A stretch of DNA of 64,000 nucleotides from Brucepastera parasyntrophica (GTDB lineage: Bacteria > Spirochaetota > Spirochaetia > Treponematales > Treponemataceae): the NCBI RefSeq assembly GCF_022376835.1, contig NZ_CP084606.1:1668501-1732500 (forward strand), written 5' to 3'. The stretch's first letter is position 1, and the number at the start of each line of letters is the position of its first letter. Shown in pieces: positions 24,567-33,872 of this stretch. The notes beneath the pieces were generated by a model, which was given only the letters and a program-made list of their open reading frames with translations, was not told the DNA's origin and ran no database searches. The position numbers and the translations under genes were made by a program.

Positions 24567-27155
24567 TTAACGCAGATACTTGTCAAGAACACGGAAAAAG
24601 CTGTCAATCTCCAGAGGCTTTGCCAGGTGGCCGTTCATGCCCGCGTCGAAACAGCGCTGTTCATCTTCTTTAAACGCATTGGCGGTCATAGCCACAATGG
24701 GAACGGTTTTTGCTGCCGGATCGTCAAGGGAACGTATTTGTTCCGCGGCGCAGATACCGTCCATGACAGGCATCTGCATGTCCATGAGAATGAGATCGTA
24801 TCTTTCGGGATCTTCCCGGAAGAGGTCCAGAGCGATCTCCCCGTTATCCGCGCAGATAACTGAAGCGCCTGTCCCCTCCAGTAAGGCGATGACTATTTCC
24901 TGATTAATCGCGATATCCTCGGCAAGCAGGATTGTTCTGCCCTTCCAGTCCGGAGTATCCGTGGTCTGGCGGCCTTCCTGAATCAGGGTGTCATCGGCAA
25001 GTTCCACGATGGTATTATACAGAGTACTCGGAAGAACCGGCTTGGGCAGGAAGTGGGTAATGCCGTAATTTTTGGCGCTCTGCTCTATATCGGTCCAGTC
25101 GGAGACGGAAATCATCACTACCAGAAGGTCTTCTCCCAGAAGATGCCTCAATTCCATGGCCGTATCCCCGCCGTTCATGCCGGGCATATTCCAGTCGATA
25201 AACACCATGCTGTAGGGCTTTTTGTCCCGGAGGCTCTGCCTGACCAGGGCCAGGGCTTCTTCTCCGGAGTCAGCCGCGTCACAGGAAAGGGAAAAAGTGT
25301 CCAGAATATTTTTAAAATACATCCTGACATCTTCGGCGTCGTCAACTACCAGAATCCTGGAAGTCGGCGCGGCTTTCCGGAGAATACTGGCGGCGGGAAT
25401 GGGATCGCCCCAGGAAACGGGAAACTCGAAGATAAACCGGGAACCCTTGCCTTCTTCGCTTTCCACCCAGATATCGCCGTCCATAAGGTTGATGATCTTT
25501 TTGCAGATAGCCAGGCCCAGCCCGGTACCTCCGTACCGGCGGGTAATACTGCCGTCAGCCTGTTCAAAAGACTGGAAGAGCCGTTCCTGCTGTTCATGGG
25601 ATATGCCTATACCATTGTCAATGACTTCCACATGGAGAAGGCTTCCCCCGGTTTCGCCGGGCTGTTCCCGCACCATCAGAGTAATATCTCCCCGCTCCGG
25701 CGTGAATTTAACGGCGTTATTCAATAAATTGATCAGCACCTGGGAGAGCCGGAGTTCATCGCTGATGATTTTATTCTTGAACACTGTGGTGAAATCGTAA
25801 TGAATGGTCTGTTTCTTTTCCTCCAGCCTGACCTGGATAACATTGAAAACATCCTGCATCATTTGTTCAAAATCAAAGGGATGGAGGGTAATTTCGAATT
25901 TACCGGAATCGATTTTCGACATGTCCAGCACATCGTTGATAATGCCCAGCAATTGGCGTGACGAAGCGTCAACCTTCTCCAGACAGTACTGTATCTTCTC
26001 GGGATCCGTGGTTTTCCGGGCAATGGCCGCCATGCCGATAATTGCGTTCATGGGAGTCCGTATTTCATGGCTCATCCGGGAGAGGAATTCCCCCTTGGCC
26101 TTAGTACTGGCCATGGCCTCTTCCCGGGCCTCATTCAGCTTGGAAAAGGTTTCGTTGCGGGTCAGAGACGACGCCACTACCATAGCGCCGGCCCGCATGA
26201 TGTCCGCCTCGTCCCGGGTAAATTCCCGGCCGGTCAGGGTATCGTCAAAACCGATAAACCCCCAGAACTCTCCCTGCAGAAAAAGAGGAATCAGCATGAT
26301 AGATTTGACGTCTTCCGTATGGGGCAGGTTTACCAGTTCCCTGTCAGGATTTTCCATGGAAAGCCGCATACTGGCATATTTATTGGTGATTTCCCGCCAG
26401 TTGGGCAAAAACTCATCGTAGACCATGGCGTATTCCGGACCCTGCGCCCGGCCCGACGGGTGATCGAGATACCACTCGGTCCGAGGATAACAGCAGAGCC
26501 GTCCGTCCACGGTAATATTCCGGAAAATATAGGCCCTCTGGGTCTGGATACTCTCGGCGAGAATCTGCAAAGACTGGCGGACCACGGTTTCGTAGTCCTG
26601 GTGAAAACCGCCTATGATTGTTGCGGAGGCCGCATTGGCGGCCCGGAGCATCCGGTTCTGCTCGGCCAGACCGGCGTCACCGGTCCCGGCCGACAGACGC
26701 TTGACTTCAAGCTCCATGTCCCGGGCCTTTTCCTCGGCCCATTTGAGCCGGGTAAGCTCCACGGACAAGCCGGCCAGCCGGACCGGCTTTCCGCTTTTGT
26801 CCCGCTCATAGACTATGCCTGTTTCCGATACCCAGACCAGACTCCCGTCAGCCCGCCGCATCCGGTATTCAATCCTGTAGCGGTCTTTTTCTCCGGCTAA
26901 CACAGCGCGGATGCTTTCCGACACCATGGCCCGGTCCGGCTCATAGGTAAGCATTTCGCGGGTATTGCCCGTATGGGGCAGGTCTCCCGGTTCATAGCCG
27001 GCAAGGAGTGTGATATTCCGGTTCAGACTGATCTTCCCGGAAGGAATATGCCAGTTTAAAAGGCCTATACCGGCATAGTCGGCCAGGGTTTCCATGGCTT
27101 CTACGGACAGGCCGGGGCTGGAGGCAAAGTAATCGTCAAGGGTAAATTTACTCAT
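24567..27155 (-). CDS. Hybrid sensor histidine kinase with two receiver domains
   Basis: 862 residues. PAS fold at about 25-135, GAF at about 180-345, HisKA with the H-box EFLSRMSHEIRTPMN at about 375, an HATPase with NAVKFTPERG (N box), DNGIGIS (G1) and RYGGTGLGLAICKKI (G2), then receivers at about 605-720 (FIDWNMPGMNGGD) and 735-860 (ILMDMQMPVMDG). No HPt domain and no membrane segment, so phosphate must pass to a separate HPt. Paralogue of the kinase at 1-1926. Start at ATG 27155; an in-frame ATG at 27203 precedes it, with no clear site. Confidence 0.9.
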   Translation of the reverse strand: MSKFTLDDYFASSPGLSVEAMETLADYAGIGLLNWHIPSGKISLNRNITLLAGYEPGDLPHTGNTREMLTYEPDRAMVSESIRAVLAGEKDRYRIEYRMRRADGSLVWVSETGIVYERDKSGKPVRLAGLSVELTRLKWAEEKARDMELEVKRLSAGTGDAGLAEQNRMLRAANAASATIIGGFHQDYETVVRQSLQILAESIQTQRAYIFRNITVDGRLCCYPRTEWYLDHPSGRAQGPEYAMVYDEFLPNWREITNKYASMRLSMENPDRELVNLPHTEDVKSIMLIPLFLQGEFWGFIGFDDTLTGREFTRDEADIMRAGAMVVASSLTRNETFSKLNEAREEAMASTKAKGEFLSRMSHEIRTPMNAIIGMAAIARKTTDPEKIQYCLEKVDASSRQLLGIINDVLDMSKIDSGKFEITLHPFDFEQMMQDVFNVIQVRLEEKKQTIHYDFTTVFKNKIISDELRLSQVLINLLNNAVKFTPERGDITLMVREQPGETGGSLLHVEVIDNGIGISHEQQERLFQSFEQADGSITRRYGGTGLGLAICKKIINLMDGDIWVESEEGKGSRFIFEFPVSWGDPIPAASILRKAAPTSRILVVDDAEDVRMYFKNILDTFSLSCDAADSGEEALALVRQSLRDKKPYSMVFIDWNMPGMNGGDTAMELRHLLGEDLLVVMISVSDWTDIEQSAKNYGITHFLPKPVLPSTLYNTIVELADDTLIQEGRQTTDTPDWKGRTILLAEDIAINQEIVIALLEGTGASVICADNGEIALDLFREDPERYDLILMDMQMPVMDGICAAEQIRSLDDPAAKTVPIVAMTANAFKEDEQRCFDAGMNGHLAKPLEIDSFFRVLDKYLR

Positions 27156-27253
27156 CTTTCGGCAAATCCGTTTTCCCTTCCAGTATATTCCGGTCCGTGT
27201 CATTTCCGCGAACCATCTGTACTATACCTCTTCCGGCATAACAAAGGAAGCCC

Positions 27254-28578
27254 CTATTTGACTGTCACTAAACTCCTTCCGGCGGCAGTGTAATACTGCT
27301 TGAGTCCCACGGCAATGAGCATGGTCAGGGCTTCAGAGATAATAAGCGGATACCAGAGCCATCCGGCGCCGAAGATTACCGGCAGAGTAAAGATTAAGAT
27401 TGAATTGAAAACAAAACCCCGGGACACGGAAATTATCAGGGCCTGGGCGGTCCGTTTGGTGGAGAGAAAGTAAGTCATATAGATGATACTCACCGAAGCA
27501 ATGATAAAAGCCAAGCCGTAAACTTTCAGGGAACTATGGGCGCTTTGAACCAGGACGGGATTATCCAGAAAGAGCGACAGGGCCTTGTCCCCCAGAAAAA
27601 AGTAAACCAGGTACAAAAGGGTTGAACAGGTCAGGTTGATTTTGAGTCCGGAACGGAAAAAGTACGCCACATGGGAGCGGTTCCCCGCGCCGTAGCTGTT
27701 TCCGATCAGGGGCTGGAGGCCCTGGGAAATTCCAAAAAACAGTCCCATCATAATGGTGATAAGATAGGAAATGGCTGAGAAAGCCGCGAGACCCGATTCT
27801 CCGGAGAGCTTCAGAATTACCTGGTTATAGCAGAAAATGGTTATCGGCTGGCTGAGCTGTACCACGAATTCCGGAAGTCCCCGTACAGCTACTTTGCGGC
27901 AGAGGTCCTGGCCCGGCCGGATGAGCCTGAACCGCAGTATCCCCTTTTTTCTGATAAAGTGAATCGACAGGACCAGGCAGGAAATTATCTGCCCCAGACC
28001 GGATGCGATGGCGGCTCCCTTGATGCCCATTCCAAAGGGAAAGATAAAAAGCCAGTCCAGGAAAATATTGGCGACAGCGCCGCTGACCATGCCCCAGAAT
28101 GCAAGCCCCGGACTGCCGTCATTCCTCACAAAAGTACAGCCCAGAATGGAGATGGTAAAGAAAATGGCAAAAAGGAAATACCAGCGGATATACACGGCGG
28201 TATCTTCCAGAAGAACATCTGTAGCGCCGAAGGCCAGGGCCGCCTGTCTTGGAAAAACAGCGCCGATTATTGTGAGTCCCGCGGCCACAAGAGACAGGAG
28301 GAAGATGCTGGTCATAAAAGCTTCGTTAGCCTTTTCGTACTCCCCCGGCCTTTGCGGATTGCCATCACAGTGCCGCCTCCGATAGTAAGCATCGAAGCCA
28401 GGGCAGTCATGATTTCCGTAAACGGGACCGCCAGATTCACCGCCCCCAGAGCGTATTCTCCCACGCCGCGTCCCACGAAAATGCCGTCCACCACATTATA
28501 GGTAAAGGATACTATCATGGCGCAGATGGAAGGCAGTACATAGCTCAGAATTGTCTTTTTGTTCGCTTCCAATGTCAT
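27254..28578 (-). pseudogene. MATE-family efflux protein, frameshifted
   Basis: Na+- or H+-coupled multidrug exporter, split into two frames. The first (28578-28312) starts MTLEANKKTILSYVLPSICA, includes FTYNVVDGIFVGRG, then breaks at AIRKGRG; the second (28315-27254) carries the remaining ten helices, from EYEKANEAF. One extra base in the five-G run (C5 on the + strand, 28342-28346) restores a continuous reading RKGRGEYEKANEAFMTS. About 441 residues when joined, the usual MATE length. A MerR-type promoter precedes it (28616-28646) and a divergent MerR regulator, also broken, is next door. Whether the break is real or a sequencing error cannot be told here. Confidence 0.88.
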
Positions 28579-28615
28579 ATTTTCTCCCTGTCCGGATTGA
28601 CCGGGTATTCCTGGG

Positions 28616-28646
28616 AGTGTAAACTATGGAGTAACTCCATAGTCAA
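28616..28646 (-). promoter_or_regulatory. MerR-type promoter/operator of the MATE gene
   Basis: On the minus strand TTGACT (28641-28646) and TACACT (28616-28621) are separated by 19 bases, the long spacer typical of MerR-activated promoters. The spacer holds the perfect palindrome ACTATGGAGT-A-ACTCCATAGT on the + strand (28623-28643), with 10-base arms. The regulator gene starts 20 bases beyond. Confidence 0.75.
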
Positions 28647-28662
28647 GAAAGGAAAGAGAATT

Positions 28663-29489
28663 ATGCTGAAAAAGGACCTCAAAATAAGCGAATTCGCCGC
28701 TCTTTCGGGGATATCCCGGGACACTCTCCTGTTTTTTGATAAGATAGGTCTTCTTCACCCGGCCAGAACGGACCCTGCAAACGGTTACCGCTACTATTCT
28801 TACCGGCAGATTGACACGGCCAGTGTGATAAACGCGCTGAGGGAACTCGGCATGCCTTTAAAGGAGATCAGGGCATATCTGGCTGCCCGGACTCCTGAAA
28901 AACTGGAATCAACCTTTAAAAACCAGAAGGACCGACTGGAGGCGCAGATTGCCGGACTCCGGAAAACTCAGGATATTATTGACGTACGGCTGGCCCTAGC
29001 CGAAGAGGGCAGGACGCGGACACGGCAAAACCGGTACTGGTCCGGGAGAAAAAAGAGGCCCTGTTTCTGGGGCCCAGGCTGTCTGCGTCTTACGATCTGG
29101 CAAAGGGCTGGGACTATCTCCCGGATTTTTACCGGGCCTGCGTAAAGAACGGAATTCCCATGGGCTTTCCCGTGGGAACTCTGGTCTCCCGGAAGAGTCT
29201 GGAACGCGGCGACTGGCACCGGCCCTCCCGGTATTTTTGCCGGCTGCCCCGGGGACGTTACACTCCCAACGGGGTTAAGCCTGCAGGACTCTATCTCATC
29301 GGCTACGCCCGGACGGATTACGCCTTCACAGCGGGACTGTATAAAAAACTGTTTTCCTTTATGAAACGCCAGAATCTAAAACCAGCCAGAGAGGCCTTCG
29401 AAGAATTTCTGCTCGATGAAATTTCCGTGTCCAATCCGGAGGAGTATCTGCTGAAAATTAGCGTGAGGGTGGAAAACCGGCGTCAATAA
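28663..29489 (+). pseudogene. MerR-family regulator with GyrI-like domain, frameshifted
   Basis: N-terminal MerR DNA-binding domain (LKISEFAALSGISRDTLLFF, then YRYYSYRQIDTASVINALRELG), coiled-coil dimer helix (residues 80-115), then an effector-binding GyrI/BmrR-like domain. The frame breaks after LALAEEG at about 29007-29009 and resumes in the next frame (QDADTAKPVLVREKKEALFLG) to the stop at 29489; one extra G in GGG restores it. Joined length about 275 residues. Start at ATG 28663 after AGGAAAGAG. It presumably activates the divergent MATE pump from the palindrome between them. Confidence 0.82.
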
Positions 29490-29500
29490 ACGCCGGTTTT
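29473..29500. terminator. Intrinsic terminator after the MerR gene
   Basis: AAAACCGGCG (29473-29482) pairs with CGCCGGTTTT (29491-29500); the arms carry both A- and T-runs, so it can serve the convergent dps gene as well. The MerR stop lies in the loop. Confidence 0.75.
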
Positions 29501-29526
29501 CAAATGATCTGCGGTCAGTTTCCGGC

Positions 29527-29964
29527 TTATGAAGCGATATAGGATTTCAGCATCCATAACAGCTTCTGGTACTCCGCGAGATAGCCGTTAAACTGGTCCG
29601 CTGTAGCCCCGTCGCCGGCCTCATCGGCCAGTGAGACAATTTCCTGTGTATCCCTGATCCAGAATTCCGTGTCCTTAATCAGCTTCTGTACGGTGTCCGT
29701 AGAAGAAATGGGTTTATCCTCCAGTTCCTCCACCCGGGCAATGGCCAGCGCGCCTTTTAAATTGGCCACCGGAGAGGCCCCGAGGGCAAGCAGGCGCTCG
29801 GCAACCTCATCCATGATATCCGCGGCCTGATCGTACAATTCCTCAAGTTTGGCGTGGAGGGTAAAGAAGCTGTGTCCTTTAACATACCAGTGCAGATTGT
29901 GCAGCTTCATATACATAACCTGCTGGTTAGCCAGATACTGGTTCATTTTTTCATGTAATTTCAT
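29527..29964 (-). CDS. dps: Dps-family ferritin-like DNA-protection protein
   Basis: 145-residue mini-ferritin. The ferroxidase motif HNLHWYVKGHSFFTLHAKLEELYDQAADIMDEVAERLLAL shows the two His and the Asp/Glu ligands at the usual spacing. Forms a dodecamer that oxidises and stores Fe(II), removing peroxide. The N-terminal lysine tail of E. coli Dps is missing. It sits 25 bases after the superoxide dismutase gene on the same strand, probably one oxidative-stress operon. Confidence 0.9.
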   Translation of the reverse strand: MKLHEKMNQYLANQQVMYMKLHNLHWYVKGHSFFTLHAKLEELYDQAADIMDEVAERLLALGASPVANLKGALAIARVEELEDKPISSTDTVQKLIKDTEFWIRDTQEIVSLADEAGDGATADQFNGYLAEYQKLLWMLKSYIAS

Positions 29965-29989
29965 TCCGATACTCCTTCAATAAAAAATA

Positions 29990-30610
29990 TTATTTTTCCG
30001 TCACCCTGGCGTAGTTATCAGCTACGGCCTTCCAGTTGATGACATTATAAAAAGCTTTTACGTAGTCGGCCCTGAGATTTTTATACTTCAGATAATAGGC
30101 GTGTTCCCACACATCGATGCCCAATACCGGTATATTGCCGCTACCTTCGATGAGCGGGTTGTCCTGGTTAGGGCTGGCGGAAAGGAAAAGGCGGCCCTCT
30201 GTATCCGCTGAAAGCCAGGCCCATCCTGAACCGAACTGTCCCATGGCAAGCCCGCTGAGCCGCTCCTGAAAACCGGAAAAACTCCCGAATTCTTTTTTCA
30301 GTAAAGCCCCAAACGCGCCGCCGGGTTCGCCGCCGCCGTCCGGCGACATTACGGAAAAATACAGGTTATGGTTATAAAATCCTCCGCCGTTGTTGCGTAT
30401 GGTTTGACGCAGGGCGGCATCCGGGATATCCGCCAGAGATGAAAGCAGTTCAGTAATATCAAAACCGGAAACATTTGCCTTTTCGGCGGCTTCGTTCAGA
30501 TTTTTTGTGTATGCGGCGTGATGCTTGGAATAGTGGGTTTCCATAGTCAGTTCATCAATATGCGGTTCCAGGGCGTCATACTCATAGGGCAGTTTGTACT
30601 GGATAAACAT
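29990..30610 (-). CDS. sodA: Superoxide dismutase, Fe/Mn family
   Basis: 206 residues with all metal ligands: HSKHH near residue 28 as YSKHHAAY, NHNLYF, and DVWEHAYYLKYKN. GGGFYNHNLYF and NQDNPL favour the manganese type over the iron type, but the metal cannot be assigned for certain. First gene of the sod-dps pair. Upstream are two inverted repeats (30652-30684) near a TATAAC -10. Confidence 0.93.
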   Translation of the reverse strand: MFIQYKLPYEYDALEPHIDELTMETHYSKHHAAYTKNLNEAAEKANVSGFDITELLSSLADIPDAALRQTIRNNGGGFYNHNLYFSVMSPDGGGEPGGAFGALLKKEFGSFSGFQERLSGLAMGQFGSGWAWLSADTEGRLFLSASPNQDNPLIEGSGNIPVLGIDVWEHAYYLKYKNLRADYVKAFYNVINWKAVADNYARVTEK

Positions 30611-30651
30611 GGGGTCTCCTCCGTATTTAGAAATAATTATTTTTTCCAGAA

Positions 30652-30684
30652 GGTTAGTTATAGCTAACCTATTGTTTATACAAT
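30652..30684 (-). promoter_or_regulatory. Inverted repeats at the sod promoter
   Basis: GGTTAG (30652-30657) with CTAACC (30664-30669), and ATTGT (30671-30675) with ACAAT (30680-30684), lie directly upstream of sod. On the minus strand TATAAC in the first repeat could be the -10 box. A redox repressor site is likely but it does not match a Fur/PerR box that I know. Confidence 0.45.
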
Positions 30685-30893
30685 ACTCACAAGGAAGTAA
30701 AAAAGCAAGAAAAAATACAATGGGTGAAGGAAACAGGATTATTCTTTATTTTCTGTATGGATTTTTATGGATGAGCAGGGGAAAACCGGTCAGGTATCCA
30801 CGGCTTAATCATATCTAAAAAATACAATCAACTGACGTATTATCAGCAAGGAAAGTTCTGTAATTACTTTTCATGCCATCCTTTGCTGCCTAA

Positions 30894-31083
30894 TTAAAGA
30901 CTTTCGGGAACCAGCGCCAGTTTATTGATTGATTCATGCGCCCGCACAAGGGAATCATGGACCGCCAGAACATCGTCAAAATCCCATGTCCTCAATGATT
31001 TTTCATCGATAACGCCCTTACTCTCAACTTTTATTTTCTCAATTTGGGCCTCATCGGCAACAGCGACCACCGTATGCAGGTGA
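30894..31083 (-). pseudogene. C-terminal remnant of the putative nuclease gene
   Basis: About 62 codons on the minus strand, ending in TAA at 30894, reading TVVAVADEAQIEKIKVESKG...DEKSLRTWDF and HDSLVRAHESINKLAL; almost identical to the end of the protein at 32695-33779. The match starts abruptly near 31083. It marks a duplication with loss of the 5' part. From 30685 to 30893 I see no gene. Confidence 0.85.
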
Positions 31084-31190
31084 TGTCCAATGTGCCCCTG
31101 CCCGGCATGGACTGGCTTTCCTTTTACCGGAAGCTCTATGACCAGGCCTACGGGCTGCCTATTTCCTTTTTTATGATACGGCCCTTATAA
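31074..31190 (+). other. Unidentified C-terminal gene fragment
   Basis: An open frame of 38 codons (PLPGMDWLSFYRKLYDQAYG, then LPISFFMIRPL and TAA at 31188-31190) that begins exactly where the nuclease remnant ends. It lacks a ribosome site and reads like the tail of a larger protein. Not recognised. Confidence 0.3.
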
Positions 31191-31247
31191 TAACAGGCGC
31201 GGTACCCCGCGCTCACCGGGCGGCATACGGGATTGGAGTTTTGAATA

Positions 31248-31484
31248 GTGCATAATATTGAGTTTATTGGCTTTGACATGGTTATACTTTTCTACTATCT
31301 GGTTTTAGTCGTGCTTCTGGTTCTTGTGCTTATCCAGTTCGGGAAGGATAAGACCGTACACGGGAAGGTGCGGGTCAGGACAATAGTCTTTCTTGTGCTG
31401 ATACTGCTTGCCATGGTATTGGGCAGGATTATTGCGTTTATTATATATTTTATCGGTGTAACGATTCTTTCTAACTTTGTGTAG
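31248..31484 (+). CDS. Small two-helix membrane protein
   Basis: 78 residues from GTG 31248 (GGAGT upstream), with hydrophobic helices at about 10-30 and 47-72 joined by a basic loop (QFGKDKTVHGKVRVRTI). No family recognised. The next gene starts 33 bases after its stop, so they may be cotranscribed. Confidence 0.5.
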   Translation: MHNIEFIGFDMVILFYYLVLVVLLVLVLIQFGKDKTVHGKVRVRTIVFLVLILLAMVLGRIIAFIIYFIGVTILSNFV

Positions 31485-31516
31485 GGAGAGGAAATATCAG
31501 GACCGGGAGGCTCCCA

Positions 31517-32672
31517 ATGAAGAACATACTACTGCTGTTAATTGTTATCACCATCACCCTCCCCTGTTTTGGGGAATATAAAAACAACACCCAGTTAAGC
31601 AGGCTCTGCCTGTACCCAGACGCGGAGGAAAACGGAGATTCCTGCCTTATACGCTCCGAGGATATTGCTTTTTCCATCGGAGCGGACAGGGAGATACGGG
31701 CGGCCTATACGTATATTGTCAGGAATACCAGGGCCGGGACTCGGAAGACCTTCGGGTTATCCCTGAGAACCCGGGGACAGATTCACGGCGGGGGTTCCGA
31801 GGACAAGAAGGTGGATGACCTGGTAATACTGGTAAACGGAAAACCCGTCGACTATACCTTCCAAAAAGCAGCCTACGCGTACCGGGATACGGGGGAAATT
31901 ATACAGAAAGCGGACCTGAATGAAGAAACTATGGATGATTATTGGATCATGATATTCTCCCAATTCTATACCGGCTGGTATTATTTTGATGTTGATTTTG
32001 ATGAGGCCAGAGAGGTTGAAATAGACATAACCTATTCATCCTTCCTTACCTATGACGATGATTTTATCCGGTACAATAGCCCTCCCTACTGGCTGGACCT
32101 TTCGGAAGATGCCAAGGTACGGTTTACTATCGAAAACCGTAGAAACGACGCGTTCATCAGTAATATAACAGGATGCCAACCCCGGGACACATTAACAACG
32201 GAGGATTGGAAATTAGAACGGCTGGACAAGAACAGTTTTACCATTGAGTATACCCCGGATATTTTACCGGAATGAAGGGGCTGTATATTTCGTTCCGGAG
32301 CGTAATACCTTCCCGGGGTTCACCAAACAACCACTTTTTGATTTCTATGGAATATCCGACTGGGACACCGGGGTGTTTCTCAACCCCCGGAGCATGCAAA
32401 TGGATAACATAAGCAAACGGGAGCTTTCCCCCTATGAGCTCATATTCCTGAATCAATGGCAGCTCCGGTTTGCCCGGAATATGTTCTTTGCGTTTTACCG
32501 CTATCCCTTTAAGGATGAGGAACTGTTCACGTATTTTTACATTTACTGCGAAGGTTATGATGAAAAATCCCAGGTACCGGTAAACCACAATTTTTCCATG
32601 GATCTGATGAACCCCGTGGAGAAAAAGAATGTTGAGACCATACGGCTCCTTGAGGATATGGTGGGGAGATAA
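31517..32672 (+). pseudogene. Secreted DUF4424-like protein with YARHG domain, frameshifted
   Basis: Signal peptide (MKNILLLLIVITITLPCFG) and a beta-rich domain of the DUF4424 kind (EDIAFSIGADREIRAAYTYI), then in a second frame a YARHG domain: ISKRELSPYELIFLNQWQLR and FFAFYRYPFKDEELFTYF. The two frames overlap at 32244-32275; the first stops at 32275, the second is open from there to 32672. Removing one base of CCCC (32252-32256 region) or TTTT joins them (about 385 residues). Function unknown; probably surface or periplasmic. It could also be two genes, but the second lacks a signal peptide. Confidence 0.65.
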
Positions 32673-32694
32673 GTGAAAGCCTAGCCGATAGGGA

Positions 32695-33779
32695 TTAACA
32701 AAAACTATCGGGAACCAGGGCTAGGGTGTTGATGGATTCGTGTGCCCGGACCAGGGAGTCGTGGACCACCACCACATCCTTGAAGTCCCAGGTCCGCAGG
32801 GCCTTTTCATCGATGACGCCCTTGCTCTCGGCTTTGATTTTTTCTATCTGGACTTCATCCGCCACAGCCACCACCGCCTGAACCGCAGGGTTGCTCTGGG
32901 CCTTTTTCAGGTTAAGGATAAGGCTGTCAATAGCACCCTTGGACTGTACCTCGAAAACATAAATGGCCTTTCCCATGTTGCCAATCTTCGCCTCCCACAC
33001 TGCATCAACCTTTGCTCCGGTAGCAATCTTGATTTCGGAATTGCTTTCAAACCCCAGGAGCCTGCCGATGACCACAAGCTTTTCCTTGATTTCATCATGG
33101 AGGGATTTATATTCCTTTCCGGAAACGGCTTCCATATCCGGTAGTTCGGCATCCCCGATGATATTATTTTTTTCCGTCAGGGGGAGGATTTCATCCCAGA
33201 GAAAATAATCCACCGCCAGGAGATTTGTATCGGGTAAACCGCTTTTCTGCATGAACCGGGAAATCTCCTTGGCATGGCCGCAGACTTCGACGTACTTTTT
33301 CCCCGTATACTGGTAGTTGTACTTGGGCATCCCCTCAATACCAAAATAGGTAAAACACAGGATAGTATTCTTATTGAAAATGATATACTCATCGGGGTAC
33401 ATATAGGAGAGCAGTTCGCTGATGGTGGCAGGACCAAGGCCTTTTACATCCTTCAGGAAACAACCCCACCGTTCTTCAATGGGCTTTCTGCCGAATAGCA
33501 GTTCCGCCAGCAGTTTTTTTACCCTCTCAAAACCGTTGTCCGCAATAATCTTATCGACGATATACTTCTTGTTGCCCCAGATGAGCATGGACCAGAGCTT
33601 GCTGATATACTCGTAGAAGTCGTCTCCGGTCATGGCCAGGAGCCTGGATTCGGTAAAGGAAGCGTAATACCCCTGACGCTCTTTCCGTTCCTGCCAGTTG
33701 TCCTCATACTAGGCGGGGTTCTTCTGACTCTTCTTTTTGTACTCATCGATGGCGGATTGAAGCCGTTTTGTATCCATGC
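32695..33779 (-). CDS. Putative nuclease with HhH motif, in-frame stop near the start
   Basis: From ATG 33779 the frame is open except for one TAG at 33709-33711, where related sequences would have a sense codon; ATG 33633 is the next start and gives 312 residues. A helix-hairpin-helix stretch (KDVKGLGPATISELLSYMYP) is followed by a PD-(D/E)xK-like core (KVDAVWEA, then YVFEVQSKGAIDSLILNLKKA), so DNA cleavage is a reasonable guess, not proven. A C-terminal copy fragment lies at 30894-31083. It is next to the restriction genes and may act with them. The nonsense codon differs from a sense codon by one substitution (CAG to TAG). Confidence 0.6.
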
Positions 33780-33872
33780 CTTACACTCCTTTTTGTGTTT
33801 AACTATTATTACATCTGGTCCGCCCACTGCTCGCACTGGGCCATGACGGTTTTGATGGCGTCTTCCATCATA

